A stretch of 64,000 nt of DNA from Asterias rubens (taxonomy: Eukaryota > Echinodermata > Asteroidea > Forcipulatida > Asteriidae): contig NC_047072.1 of assembly GCF_902459465.1 (NCBI RefSeq), positions 15,729,776 through 15,793,775 on the forward strand, written 5' to 3'. The position numbers and the translations under genes are program-made. This document shows positions 23,091 through 36,500 of this stretch, piece by piece. Position 1 is the stretch's first letter, and each line of letters opens with the position of its first letter. Under the pieces are notes generated by a model. The model was not told the DNA's origin. It saw only the letters and a list, made by a program, of their open reading frames with translations, and ran no database searches.

Positions 23091-26000
23091 ATGCCCAAGA
23101 ATAAAGGTGAGATTATAAATTTGTTTCAACATTAATACAATAATTGTATTGGTTCATTGATGCAGTGTTTGATTTTTGATTGTTCACAACCCACGAATTC
23201 TGTTTGTGCATGTTTTGTTTTTAGTTTAACTTTTAGAAAATTTTACCTAAATCAAATAATTGTTTTTTTGTCCCTTCTCCAATCATGCTCCCCAACGATA
23301 ATACTTTAATGAGATCATAAGTTAAGTTATTATTGTTTGTTTGTTGAACAGGAAAGGGAGGTAAAAACAGAAGGAGAGGAAAGAACGAAAATGAATCTGA
23401 AAAGCGTGAGCTGGTTTTCAAGGAAGATGGACAAGGTAAAGTTAATTAAATTGCAACATTGTTCAGTCGCACTAAATACCGACAACTCAAGACCCCTCAC
23501 GACAATAATTTTTAAATGCACTTTAACTGAACATTTGAACATAATTCAACCGTTTAATATGTGCACAATAACAAGAGTCAAATGCATCTAAATCACTTTC
23601 AAACTGTTAAAAAATTTGTAGGATTTTTAACTGTAAAAAAGTTGTTTAGTACACCGAATTTAGTAACGAACAGAAATATTTGCCATGTTGTCTTTCGATG
23701 AACTTGGACGATTCTATTACACCGCAGGGGGCGAGTTAATTTCTGAGGGCTGAGTTGTATATTTTTCTTTTTGGTTTTAGCAGAGCTGCTGTTTTTTTCT
23801 TTCTTGTTAGTAACTAAGCCGCCACTCTGGAATTCGAAGTTAAAAGGGGAGATTCAAATATAATATTTTTTAAAACTCCATGAGAGGCACATAAAATGGT
23901 AAATAATCATCTTGCATGTATCACCCCTGCGGTAGAATAGAACTGTCCAATTTGTTATTTGTTATTGTACGCTATAGTTTATTTATTTTTTGTTTACATT
24001 GCTTTGACATCTACATTGAATGTTGTGCTGGTTGCAGGTTAACACTGCAGCAGATTTTATGTCTTTTAATAAATGCATTTGATGCATTTCTTATCTTTGG
24101 TTGGATTTTATAACTAAGGCCGAACAAAAGAATAGTTGTGTTTCCTATAATACACTGTGGCAGGAGAATAGGGTAGGTAGGTAGGCAATAACTTTTTTTT
24201 TTGCTTAAAGTTTTTATGGCTCTGAAAATTAGGGTAGGCTAATGTTCCGATATTTTTTTTATTTTGCGCACTCAATTGAAAAACTGACTGTGTCAAATTT
24301 GTTATGTAAATATCAATAGTCCCTACATGCAGTACTGTCTATTCACTGATTTGTGAATACATGTATCTGACTTAATTAACACCAGTTGAAATTGGATGGT
24401 TTGAGTACAAATACAAACATAAGAACATGTAACCATTCTTTCAAGAACAAATAACAACATGTTTTTATTGCAGTTTTTATGTAAAAGTAAATGAATAAAT
24501 ATAAATATGTGAGGTTTGTGGAGACACCATGCTAGATCCGTTGCAGCAATGCGAAGACTCCCCCTGTCCCCAGCTGTGCCGCCATGATGCTGCAGCGAAA
24601 AACACTATTTATTTTTACATGCGGTGCCGTGACACACACAGTACACGGCATGCACAAACACACGCCGCACGTACACACGCCGCACGTACACACATAGTAC
24701 ATGTTTGGTTTAGATGTACATGTTTATGTATATGTACATACTCATGTACAGCACATGCATGCAACGAAAGGAGTTGAGAAGTCTCGATTGATTGCGTCTC
24801 GGTGGGGCACCATGCTTGTGTTGACCCTTGTCAAACATTTTCAAAAACACTTTCCTCATTTATATTAATGTATTCTTAAGTCATAAAAACAAAATTGCAA
24901 AAAATAACTTTTCAGAAATTGCAATGCTTGACCCCCAACTTTATCTGCAAATAAACGGAGTGACAAATTTCTGAAAACACCCCTGCACTCCTTTTTCGAC
25001 GAGCCCAAGTACGTCACAGAACCGCGCAAAAAAAGTAATCACGCAAGTTCAAAATTCCAATGCGCAATGTTGGAAATGTGCACATTCTCGCAGGTAAAAT
25101 GTTTTAATTTGCGTAGGCACGTCTTCAATTTGCGCAAGTGTTGCAAGCACACTTCTAGAATATATAAACACAACAACTGAATTTGTCGAGAAGGTCCTGG
25201 TGCGTGTGGTGTGTGTGTGTGGACGGACGAAATCATAACGATCCGAAGGACGGGACGACACGCGGCGTGCTGGTGGGTACGTACGATTGAAGTGACCAAG
25301 GTACGAAATGACAAAGGTTCAAAGTGTCTGACAATCTTGTTTGGATGAATACAAAATATAGGAAAAAACATAGAAACATACCAGGACGATGTGCACAAAA
25401 ATGAGGTTTAGGGTCGGCACCATAATATTTTATTTTATACGTTTTTTTTAAATAAAAAGATACAGGGTCGGCGTGATTTTCTAGGGACGGTCGGGTAACC
25501 GGAAACACAAAAATTATTTTGTTCAGCCCAATATGTTGGAGCTTGGAGGGATAACTTTCCGTATGGCGCCAACACTTTTTCACGCATTTTTACAAAAAGG
25601 GATATCTCATTGAGGTAAATTAGATACTATATTATTTCATATTGAATGAAAAAGTGGTGGCGCCATATGGAAACCTTTCCGCTTGGAGCATCACTGAGTG
25701 ACAAGTTTGTGTGCTGAAAGACGTTCTTGTTAGTAGTATTCTTATAAAGACAATATTGTTATTTAAGATTGTTTTGTACACATCTAATGTGTAGCATGTT
25801 ATTTGGTAATAAACCCTTCCATAGAAATTGTCATGGTGTTTCTGCAAACTTGAGGTTCTAATGTCTATCTCTATTTTACAGAATATGCACAAGTATTGAA
25901 GATGTTGGGGAATGGCCGATTGAAGGCTCATTGTTTGGATGGACCAGAACGATTGTGCCACATTAGGGGAAAGCTGCGGAAAAAGGTAACACTTTTGCAA

Positions 26001-27577
26001 CATTTGTATCTCAAACAATTCTAGAGAAAATACTATTTCATGGGCTGTTACAGGGAGATTCCAGATTAAAGTTGCAATTGAGTTTTCAGTCACTAATCCT
26101 TTAAATTAACTTTAAATGTGTAAATCCTTCCATTCAGCTGTGTGCACATTGCATCTGTAGGAAGTCAAGTTTCTGTGGCTCTTTGTAATCCTTTTTTACT
26201 TACGAGTATGTATTTTCAAATATTTTTAGGACCTAGTGACTTGTTTCATGGACAGGCCTTATGTAAATGATCATTTAATTGCATACTCCAAGATGGCTAA
26301 ATATCATCCATATGGTGTACACATGTGGTGAAGTAACCTGACCAATCAGTGCCACGGATTGCCACTGCAGAAAGTGACAGAGATTGCTCTTCCAATAGTT
26401 GCCCCCAATTCCATTGCAATTGAGCACAACTTGTAGATTCTTACCACTCATTGGAGCTTTTTGGGTTCTACTCATCAGCATACATGTATGTGTGCCTCAA
26501 AGTGCCACTGTTGTAGCATAGTTAGGTATGGGGTGGTTGCCTCAAGATACTCACTGATTGATAGTACTTACATGTATGGAGGGAAATGTTAATAAACACC
26601 ATGTCATTATTGACATTGACTTCATGATCTAACACAGTTTAGTAAAAGATGTTGCATACCAACCCTCATTGATCTAACACTGTTGTTTAGCAAAAGATGT
26701 TGCATACCAACCCTCATGACACGTACTTGTTTGATTGACCAGGTATGGATCAATACTGGTGACATCATACTGGTAGGTCTACGAGATTACCAAGACGACA
26801 AAGCTGACGTCATTCTCAAATATAGTACAGATGAAGCCAGATATCTGAAGGACTATGGGGAGTTACCCGAGTCATGTAAGATCAATGACACCGCGACGTT
26901 TGGACCTAATGATGATGACGATGATATCCACTTTGGGGACATTGAAAAGGTAAACAAATTCTTCTTTATCCTCTTTGACTAAATGAAGGATTCTAAATAA
27001 TAATTTCTTTATTTACATATCTGGTAATGGAACAAGGATGCCTTATAAGTGAACTTAATCACTGTAGCTTGCAAGCCTGAGGAATTTTGTTACAAGTATG
27101 CTTGCTAAGTGAACCCAAAACACTGGGGTTAACCCCTACTCTTACATGATAAGGTTGGTTTATTTTACATGCACTACTTATTTTATTGCATCCGCTATAT
27201 TTACACACCAGTTTCCTGCACAGGGGAAAGACGCATGCCTAGTAGACATGTGCAACAGTCTACTACTCATTTACTTTACGAAGCAATCACAAACAATGCC
27301 CTGGTATAGAAATAATAAATTGCGGCACACATACAATGTCAAGCCATGTTTTGCAGAGCTCAATGATGCTGAACTAGTACTGGGTATACCAAAACAAAAA
27401 CAACCTGGTTATTTCGGCTGGGTATTGGAAGATGACAAACTACGCTTCGGGAACCAGTTTTTGGAAACCAATACTGACTATTCACCCTCAAACCCTGTAA
27501 TGTTTGTTAATAACCTAATTCTCTGTCAACAAAGTGTTATTTTCTATCTTCTTATCTGTTTGTTTGACCAGGTTTGA
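23091..27577 (+). CDS. EIF1A: Eukaryotic translation initiation factor 1A (eIF1A)
   Basis: Exons are 23091-23106, 23352-23435, 25882-25985, 26743-26949 and a tiny last exon 27572-27577, giving 138 aa. eIF1A binds the 40S A site, promotes scanning and start selection, and recruits the eIF2 ternary complex and eIF5B. The N-terminal tail [17 protein letters not shown] is the classic basic tail. The OB fold follows ([55 protein letters not shown]), then the helical part ([14 protein letters not shown]) and an acidic tail ([13 protein letters not shown]). Vertebrate eIF1A is ~144 aa and ends in an acidic DI-rich tail with a terminal Ile. Here the last exon adds only Val and stop, so the terminus is the least sure part; retaining intron 4 would instead add NKFFFILFD. 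It is ubiquitous and cytosolic. Confidence 0.9.
25556..25674. mobile_element. GGCGCC-ended MITE in eIF1A intron 2
   Basis: It has ~27-bp inverted ends, TTTCCGTATGGCGCCAACAC on the left and the matching reverse complement on the right, around a ~65-bp AT-rich centre. A near-identical copy in opposite orientation is at 41188-41307. Confidence 0.75.
26637..26719 (+). repeat. 50-bp tandem duplication before eIF1A exon 4
   Basis: AAAAGATGTTGCATACCAAC with its flanks occurs twice, 50 bp apart, ending 23 bp before the exon 4 acceptor. It may shift the branch-point distance but leaves the acceptor intact. Confidence 0.75.
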
Positions 27578-28090
27578 AAATCGATGTCATTTGGAAGCCA
27601 GAGCGGTGCTGTAAAGATTTGTAAAATATGAAGTTTTCTAAAACAAGAGAGAGTATGTGAGTGAACACATAAAGTGACTTAACCCAATGTCACTCAATGT
27701 CCCCCCCCCCTCCCTCCCCTGATTATTATTAGCCAATATCAATTTATTTTTCCAAAGAGATTTGTAAATATTCAGCAAGTCTTGCTTGGTTTCTATCCGA
27801 GGAAACCAATGCAGTGCTGAGGTTTTAATGCTTGTATCCCCAGCATGGACTTCTAATTGTCCTAATTCACCCGATGTCATAGTCTAAGCTGCGCCATAAT
27901 GGGAGTCAATGTCACTGTGTGAATACAGTGTAGTGCAACAGTTACTATAATTTGTACTCCCAAAATGGCCTGCCTGGCAGACAGTATTTGTGTTTGTGGT
28001 TGGTGTAGAGGGTTAATATACATATAAGATGTTTTGTTAAAGGGTCATATATTGTTAACTGCTCACAGAGTCAACTACCAAAAAACTTAC

Positions 28091-28538
28091 TTGATGAGAA
28101 GCACTGCAGCTGTAGATAACTCTTGATGAGAAGCACTGCAGCTGTAGATAACTCTTGATGAGAAGCACTGCAGCTGTAGATAACTCTTGATGAGAAGCAC
28201 TGCAGCTGTAGATAACTCTTGATGAGAAGCACTGCAGCTGTAGATAACTCTTGATGAGAAGCACTGCAGCTGTAGATAACTCTTGATGAGAAGCACTGCA
28301 GCTGTAGATAACTCTTGATGAGAAGCACTGCAGCTGTAGATAACTCTTGATGAGAAGCACTGCAGCTGTAGATAACTCTTGATGAGAAGCACTGCAGCTG
28401 TAGATAACTCTTGATGAGAAGCACTGCAGCTGTAGATAACTCTTGATGAGAAGCACTGCAGCTGTAGATAACTCTTGATGAGAAGCACTGCAGCTGTAGA
28501 TAACTCTTGATGAGAAGCACTGCAGCTGTAGATAACTA
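28091..28538. repeat. 32-bp minisatellite, 14 identical copies
   Basis: The unit begins TTGATGAGAAGCACTGCAGC and is repeated 14 times without a visible mismatch. Because 32 is not a multiple of three, the minus strand is open in all three frames, producing artefactual 150-173-aa frames. It lies 0.5 kb beyond the eIF1A stop, possibly in its 3' untranslated region. Confidence 0.95.
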
Positions 28539-31500
28539 TTTTGAGAAAGGATTCCCTTCGAAGATGGTTCCACCTAAAAATATTTGATTTGAGGAACGAT
28601 TCCTGCATGAATCGCGACTCAAATTTCTGAAGTTTAGTGTCCAGTTGTGAATGCTACTGCCACAGAGATGCAAGATGGGCTTAACGTAGATGGATTGGAC
28701 GTTGATTTGAAAATACTGCGACGGTTATTTCTGTTATCTCAGCAAGTAGATACTGCAATGTGCTGAATCTTTCGCATGTGACTTTTAGCATACCTGTCTT
28801 TATAATGTTGCTTATAAATCAGCATAGCATTGACAAAAACCAATCTATGACCCTACCTTTAACAGTGTCAAGATTAACTACTCTACATTGGGTCACATTA
28901 TAGGGTTTCTCACTGCTCAAGGAGCATGAATTACTGTATTTATACTAAAACTTAGCTGTAAAATCAACATGCAGAGCTAACCAACACATAATGACACTGA
29001 TTAGTGCAATTGTATATTTTACCTTTCAAAGAAAACTTCATTAAAATCTGTTGATGTTGCATACGAACTATGGTAGAATTTCTTGTTTTTTTAATATCTG
29101 AAAATATTTTGTGGAGATACGTCAGAGGCGTGCACCGGATTTGATTTTACAAAATAAGAAAAGTGTTGAAGGTTCTTAAACCCTCCTACTGTGTGACCAA
29201 TCAATATCATCTACTTTGGTTTGGAAAGATTGATGCAAAATGCCAGCCTGCAATATTTCATGTGGTGAATGCACCTTCACAGTACACAGTCAACCCTCCT
29301 ACCATGTGACCATTCAATATCATCCAGTGTGGTTTAGAAAGATTTATGCACAATGCCATTCTGCTAAGTACATGCTGTGTTTAGAATGAGCCAATGCGCA
29401 ATCATCTGCTGACCTCTGCACGAGGGCGCCCTACTACAGTAATGTCATGTGTATAAGGTCTATTTATTCTATTTGAATGCACATAATGTTTTCTATTATA
29501 CGATTTTGCACCCTCTTGGGTTTTGCTTTATGAGGTTCTTGAAGGTTAGGATTAATAAATGTATAAATGCCTCCTTAAAAACATTTGCTTTTTCAATGAA
29601 AATAAAATAACGCTTTGTTCTAGTCATTCACAAATTGTTTAGGATAATGAGCACATGCATATTCATGCCATCAGCTAAAAGTTTGTACTACTTAAAGATC
29701 GTGTACCTTGGGCTCATTAAATGTACTTCAAAAATACAAGAAATATTTCTCTGTATTAGAAAACATTACGGACTGTCAATGTGATGCTGAGGATATGATG
29801 TGTTCTAAAAAGTTTGCGTTTAATTTATGGATTCAGTTGTGTATTGGCCGTCTTGTGCCATCTAAACAACTCCACTGTTCTGTGGTGTCGACTGTATGCA
29901 TTTTAAAAGTCCTTTATGTACAGAGGTTATTGAGGCATTGATTAGAATGCTATTTCTTTGTTTTAACCATGGAGGACGGAATAACCACATTGTTTTAAGC
30001 CTACTTGGCGAAGACATGTTTGAGGCTGGTGTATGACTGAGGAATGAATTGTCAGTACAAACCACAGTACCTACATCCCTGTGTTGCAGTCACTCTGTGG
30101 ACATTCCTTTGTTCTATACACTGATGGAAAATCATATTCTTCAACACTGGGTAAGTCCACAAAGTGATAAAAAACTCTGCCTAATGTGGACTTCTTTTGT
30201 TCTCCACACATCATGCTTATCCATGTATACTAATTATGTGTGTAGTTAAAAGATTTCTGCGACACACAGAAAAGACCAACTTGCTATGTATACACAAACT
30301 TGGATGGAGCCACGCAGCTTCGAATCGCAGGCCTTGTAAGGACTCTGGTCAAGTTACATGCCTAGCTCTTAGACAAAATCAATCATGTTTTATTCATATA
30401 TCATCGTTTCTTCATATTATCAAAGCTTCCAGTTGGTTAAATCATGGAGGAAGGAGCTCGAATGACCCGCAAAACCGCAGAGTAACAAAAGAATACTCTG
30501 ACAATGCCCCTGTCTGGCCAGTGGAAAAAGATAGGGGACCTCCAGCTGGACAGCCGATTAACGAGCAGGATTAAATCTCTTTGTGCAGAACGTGTGGTAC
30601 CGCCAGTCTGCGCGCTTGCCTGCGTGTAAAGTTGAATTATTGGAGACAAGAATTGTGAATATACACGTTTTAATTTACTGTTGTGGTGTTTCACTAAAAC
30701 ATCATGGCATATTTTGAAAAATTTTGTGACTTTCCGGTCACTAGCGGTGGTTCATAATTTGGGTATTAGCACACGAGGGTGGTTGGTATTCAATTGTGTT
30801 TTTCAATTTGGTGAGCACAAGTGTACACAATTTTTATCAGGTCTCAAAATAGTTGTTTTTCTGTATTATATCCATACGACATACGACACCATAGTTGAGT
30901 GAAGAACCAAGTGCGCACGCGCAAACTCACATACGCCAGGTCGCCCATTGTCTGTGTAAGGTATGTGGGTTATTACGAGGTGTCGTTAAACGGTTATGGT
31001 ACCACGGGTTGGCCTTTTAAGTCCCTTCGTTCGAGCTCCTTCTCTTCCTTCCTCCATGGTTAAATCGACATGCTCTCATTTAGATTTTCATGCATCTTAC
31101 TCTAAAACATTTCAGAGAATAATTTTATATTTCTGCAGGTGTACAGTCTAGTGTGTTATCAAGTTGTCTTGTTTTAGGATTAGAGATTAGAAAAAGAGAT
31201 GTCTGTGGGGTTAGATAAAATCACGGCAAACCTGGCATGGTAGTAAATACCATAGTTTAACGCCTCTGTTGTCAAATAAAATTTCTCTTTTGAATGATTG
31301 TAAAGTTAAATGAAATGCTATAACAAATTTGTAACAAAACTGGTTGTAGGTTGAAAAAAGAAAAAGTAATTTGTCAACGTGAAAAGTGTTGTGTTAAAGA
31401 TGTTAAGTTAACTCGTAAGATAACGTTTATTTTGGTACGCAAGATTGAAAATGTATTGAAAATTGCTACAAAATTACAAATCTTGATGGATTTTGGACAG

Positions 31501-31959
31501 TAATAAGATTTTTGTAATGATGTATCTTTTTGTTTAGATAGAAAAACAAAACCTTCAATTTGATGTCATTTGAAATACTGTTTATTTTTTCTATCCATTA
31601 AAACTTTAGGCACCCAACCTCGCCACCTCTAGTGAACACCTCACTCATTGTTTGTCAATATCAACACCTTGCTGTGAAGATTTGTCACACAAGAAATACT
31701 CGTACAAAAATGTTCATTTTTAGTCATTTATTCCTTTTCCTTAATCTCTATGTATCAAAAATTCACGATTTTGATGTGTTGTTATTATTATTATATATTT
31801 CTGGCAATGAAATTGAGGATGTGTCATAGGTGAACTGGATCACTATTGCTCGTAAGCCTGAGAAAACAAACGTGCTTGCTATGTGAACCAGAAATATTAG
31901 GGAACCCCTATTCTTCCACGATAATTGTTCCGAGTTCTCCTACATTCACTACTAATTCT
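28539..31959. other. Intergenic repeat debris between eIF1A and EED
   Basis: No conserved exon is recognised. It holds a duplicated segment (29178-29245 and 29293-29360, each containing TCAATATCATC), an AATAAA near 29554, an inverted-repeat element (30437-31068), and a block at 31800-31960 related to eIF1A intron 4 (27018-27160). Confidence 0.45.
30437..31068. mobile_element. Inverted-repeat element, ~630 bp
   Basis: The left end contains TTAAATCATGGAGGAAGG then GGAGCTCGAATGA. The right end, reverse complemented, contains TTTAACCATGGAGGAAGG and GGAGCTCGAACGA. A related ATGGAGGACGGAATAA lies at 29970. No protein is recognised in it. Confidence 0.5.
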
Positions 31960-32117
31960 TGAGCACAGGACCTATGGCTTAATGTCCCGTCCGACGAAAT
32001 AAATTATCTTGCCCAAAGACACAAGTGTCAAGATTGGAACTCAAACCCGCACTCTGCAGATCAGAAATACCAGAGCTTGAGTCCGTTGCTTTTAACCACT
32101 GCTCAGCCATGACACAT
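31960..32117 (-). repeat. tRNA(Leu/Ser)-like SINE
   Basis: Read on the minus strand, it starts GTCATGGCTGAGCAGTGG (A-box region), continues through a variable-arm-like segment to GGGTTTGAGTTCC (B box), then CTTGTGTCTTTGGGCAAG. This is the best preserved tRNA-like head in the window, but it does not close into a full tRNA. Confidence 0.7.
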
Positions 32118-32817
32118 CAAGCAATTGTACGAGAGCTGCGTTCTTGTCAGTTTACAAAAATATTGCTTCAACTCTGTATGAGAAAATAGATTGTAGTAAT
32201 AATATTTAAAACTTGGATTTTTCAAGAAAAGTGTTTTAGGAAAGAATGCCGTCTAAATATCTAGGGCTATGTCTTGAGTATCTTCATTTATTCTTGTTTT
32301 ATTTTCTAAGATGTAAAACAATTGCTAGCAAAGGTGACATGTTTACTACTGTGAAAAACGTTCAAGAAAATGTACGAATAAACAATTTATTTCTGCTTCT
32401 TAAATTTACGGATTTGTTATCTTGTTTGCTACTTCAAGTTACACTGTATTTATGAAATTCTTGGGGATAGTATTTACTTTGCTGTGTGTTGTTCATGTAA
32501 GAACTTGTCCTGCTGTTGTTACTACTGCCGAAGGTAAATTCTGAAAACAAGAAGACTACTCATTTCTAAAAAGAGCTTGTCCTGATGTTTATCTACTACC
32601 TCAAGAGTTCTACTTTCACTGTAGTGACTAGGGAACCAATGAACTGTCTTCACTGAATAGCAGTGGACTCAACTTGCCTGCTCTAGTTATCGTACGGAGA
32701 CTGAACAGAGAGTAATTAAATATAAATGAATCCAAAACAGCAAAGTTGTGAAATGTTTACTATGAGATGCACAGACTGACACTAAACACCAATTTATAGA
32801 AACTTGTAAAAAAGAAA

Positions 32818-32823
32818 TTTATT
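32818..32823 (-). promoter_or_regulatory. Candidate poly(A) signal of EED
   Basis: AATAAA on the minus strand, about 700 nt past the EED stop. Closer alternatives may have been missed, so this is tentative. Confidence 0.35.
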
Positions 32824-33054
32824 TCACTCGGGTTTTCAGAGAACAAAGAGTAGAAAATGTATTAGTTATAGTACATAAAATCAAAATGGTTCAAGACGAC
32901 ACTGGTTCAGACATTTTTAAATCTTTCAATTCAATGAAGAAAGATTTTAGAGGGAACAATGTTTAAAAGCACCTAATAAAAAGCCTACTATTAATATTTA
33001 CAGAGATCATGGAGAGCAGTGTAATCGGCAAATCATTTGTAAGAGTTTGTCACC

Positions 33055-33300
33055 AACACAAAGCCTGTAAGCAGACACTTTCTGCTCACTAAGCAGCCGT
33101 TAGCATAATTTCTATCTCATAAACACTGCTAACCATAATCAAAGTAAAAGGCACGCTAGCTTGTTAGCAGTTCTTGTAAGCAGATGAGAGACGCAGTAAT
33201 GCAAATGTTGATCAATATGAAATAAACTTTTGCTTAAGCATGCTTTTTAATAAGCACCAAAGTTTGCTGACCATTTAGCAGCTTTATGAAATTGGGCCCA
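33055..33300. repeat. GGGCCCAATTTCATA-type short interspersed element
   Basis: It ends TTAGCAGCTTTATGAAATTG before GGGCCCA and contains repeated GCTTAAGC / GCTAAC motifs. The same family is seen at 37249, 37425, 45640, 51040, 58970 and 63412. It lies in the EED 3' region. Confidence 0.6.
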
Positions 33301-33516
33301 TTTGCAACCAAGGTGAGATGTAATCAATCGTATACTGTAGATGCCAAGTCTGAAGATTTATACCAAAGTTAGGTGACTTTGGCTGTTGCTTGTGGCTGCA
33401 GCTAAAATGTTGAAGAATAGGGTTTGCTTTTCAACTGGTAACATTAACATGTCTAGTAACCCTGACTCCATTCCCAGATGACAGCCTAAATAACCATGGT
33501 TGGATTAACTGTTTTT

Positions 33517-36500
33517 TTATCGAATCCGATCCCATCTCCAGACTGTACTGTCATCACTCACACCAATAATAACGGATCCATCTCGAGATATACTTGTCTG
33601 TCTGATTGCAGATAAACACTTGGGATGAGTCAGCTTTGTGCATCTGTCAATGAGAAAAACAAGACACTAGTTAGTCAAGATGTTGGACCATGCAACAAGC
33701 AAGAAACTTCAGAGTAGGAGTTGTTGGCTATCATAGCAAGGGAGTCGTGGGTTCGAATCCAACCCGAGTAATATGCATGTGATTTTGTTTCACAGAGCTC
33801 GGGAAAGTACTGAGTATACAGTGCTAACGCAAATCGGTGTCTATGGGTAAAACAAAAATCAGTATTCTTTATCCCGATGCAAATTTCCATCTATTAAAAG
33901 GGATTTATGCAAAGAAAAAGTATAGAAATCGAAAAATGTAAAATTTGTTGGCTTACCTGGCTTTACTTGGCTCTTCTACATCCAGATCCCAAACATAAAG
34001 TTTACCAACTTGATTACCAAGAGCTAAGATCTGAAATAAAAATATAATAATAAGAACTAGATATAGTGTTTGTAGAAACAAACACTAGGTGTTCGGCTAT
34101 AGTTGGGTCAGTGTTTGAATCAATTAAAAAAGTGTTGTTGTTAATAGCTCGTCAAAGTTCAAAGAAATCAAACGAAAATGTTTTCTTGATGTGTGATATG
34201 GTAAGCATCAATGTCTACATTTCAACCTATAGCCTTTAAATAATGCCTTTTCCAAGCATTTTACAGGCACTTCCGGTTTAAAAAAGTCAAAAGGTCAAGA
34301 GAAGGTCACCAACATACCTATTTTTGTGAAGTACGTGAGGCCCTTTCAAATGATGTATAGATTGTCAAAATAGCTTTTGTGGTCGAGGAAATGTAAACTG
34401 ATGAATAATGACGACTGGAGAAGAGACTAACTAACCGGAAGGAAAATGTTTGTTGAAAACGCCTTAAAAACAGGCTACGTACGTAAAGCCCTTTCATATG
34501 ATGTAGATTGTCTAAATAGCTTTTGTGGTTGAGGGCATAGGAACTTATGCATAATGACGACTGGAGAAGAGACTAACTAACCGGAAGGGAAATGTTTGTT
34601 GAAAACGCCTTGAAAACAGACTACGTACTTAAAGCCCTTTCATATGATGTATAGATTGTCAAAATAGCTTTTGTGGTTGGAGCCTTATGCATAATGACGA
34701 CTGAAGAAGACATTAACTAACCGGAAAAGAAATGTTGGTTGAAAACGCCTTGAAAATAGACTAAAAACGAAGCTAATTACAGGAGAAGAAAAAATTAAAT
34801 AAAAAAATAAAACATACAAAATTTGATCGGCAATTGGTCGCCCATACAAGTACTGACCAAGCCCGATTTTGATTAACTTCAGTGATCGGACGGGAGCCGG
34901 TGTTATCAACTAGTACGGTCGTAGATAATATACAATAAATTCGATTTGAATTAGAAGACAAGGTCAAAATGTTAAACGCCTTAAACGAAGACTATTCTAC
35001 ATGAAGCTTTTTCACGCTCTATGGATGATCACTGGAGCGTGACTCTCCCGCACAGCTTAGACACTACACGTTGTGTGTATGCCTAAGTGTAATGTTTATG
35101 CACATACCAACGGGGGATTTACGTTGTTCTTTAGACGTGAATTTTGAAATTTTCAACCTCTCTTTTGAGCCGGAAGACAAAATCAAAATGGGGTCATGTC
35201 TGTGAGGCGTTTACGGAGTTTTTAATGCCCTTTTCGATGATGTATTGATTGTAAAAATCCCTCATGTAGATCAAAAGTTATGATTTTTTGAAATAATAAA
35301 CTTTGAATTAGTGTATCTCGTCAACTGATGACGTCATCGTGACGTTACAACTTTTGTATCATCTACTGGTTATTGTCTCCCTGTGTGCAAAGTTTCAACT
35401 TAATGCAAGCTTCGCATGTATGCTTTTTCTTGCGGACAATCGACAGCGAGAAGAATAAGAAAAAAAAAACAAAACAAAAAACGAACAAAATCAAAGAGTT
35501 GTTCGGGCTGTTGCCCGAACACCTAATTATACTGGGTGCATAAATAGTGCTTGATCAAATCCCTAGGGGGTGTATTGAAGCACATTCAGCAGCCACTGCC
35601 AGAAACACAGAATAGAGAACCTACAGCTTTATGTCCCATCTGAAGGAAAAAGCAATAATGGTTAAGTGTCTTGCTGAAGAACACAAGATTAGACATGCCA
35701 GAATACAAAATAAATGAACAGACACTTAGCCTGGCACCTTGCTTACCTTCTGTGCGTAATCCATACTGAAGCGCATAAACCAGATGTCGCATTGGGCGTA
35801 TTCAAACTTGTGTAGTACGGTGACGCGTGATGGAGATGACTTTGTTATGGTGTCCAATGGGTCCGAGATGAGACCGGGTTTCCAGCAGGCTATGCAGTTC
35901 TCACATGACTTAAAGAATAAGAAAAACATATAACAAAGTCAGACCAGTCAAATTCATAAACAAAAAGCCTAGCTGAGCACATGTAAACAGAAATGGAACA
36001 CAAATGCTGAGCTATTGGGTTTTTTTTTCCACATCTAAAACTGATATTTCTTGTTACTATCTTCTCTACACAGATATCTTCAGGTCAAGGGGTGACAGTT
36101 CAAGAAACTTTTAAGGGTCCCATTCCCAGAAAGACATATAAATAAAAACAATAAAAACCTTACCTTGGACAGGACAAATTCTCCCAACCATCGCACACAA
36201 TCAACGTAGTTCCGATGTATATCCCTTGTTGAGAAGTCTGGCGTGTTAACATGGACAGTCCTGAATGGCCTAGTAAAGAAAACAATTTACTACATGATAT
36301 CATATTGAAGGCTGGTCTGGCTTATTCAACACTACAGTGGATGATATTGAATGGTCAGACAGTAGGAGGGTTATTTTAGAGTGATACAGCAGTGTGGGGC
36401 AGCAATAATTATAAATACATGTTATAGTTTGTACCTGTCCGTCTTGCTGGCGTTGTATTCGTATGAATTCTTGATAGCTTCTTGTACCATGGGTCTTTCT

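Noticed and set aside
24640-24770. CA/CGCA-rich repeats considered as a regulatory element in eIF1A intron 2
   Set aside because: Simple-sequence stretch without a defined motif arrangement.
27146-27577. 143-codon plus frame overlapping eIF1A intron 4
   Set aside because: It has no recognisable domain, overlaps an interspersed repeat shared with 31800-31960, and ends on the eIF1A last-exon stop by chance.
28055-28608. Three minus-strand frames of 149-173 codons
   Set aside because: They are the three readings of one 32-bp minisatellite and have no composition or context of a gene.
33749-33768. B-box sequences (GGGTTCGAATCC) considered as tRNA genes, here and at 7038, 51832 and 54484
   Set aside because: No acceptor or D-stem partner could be paired; shared non-tRNA tails identify them as SINE remnants.
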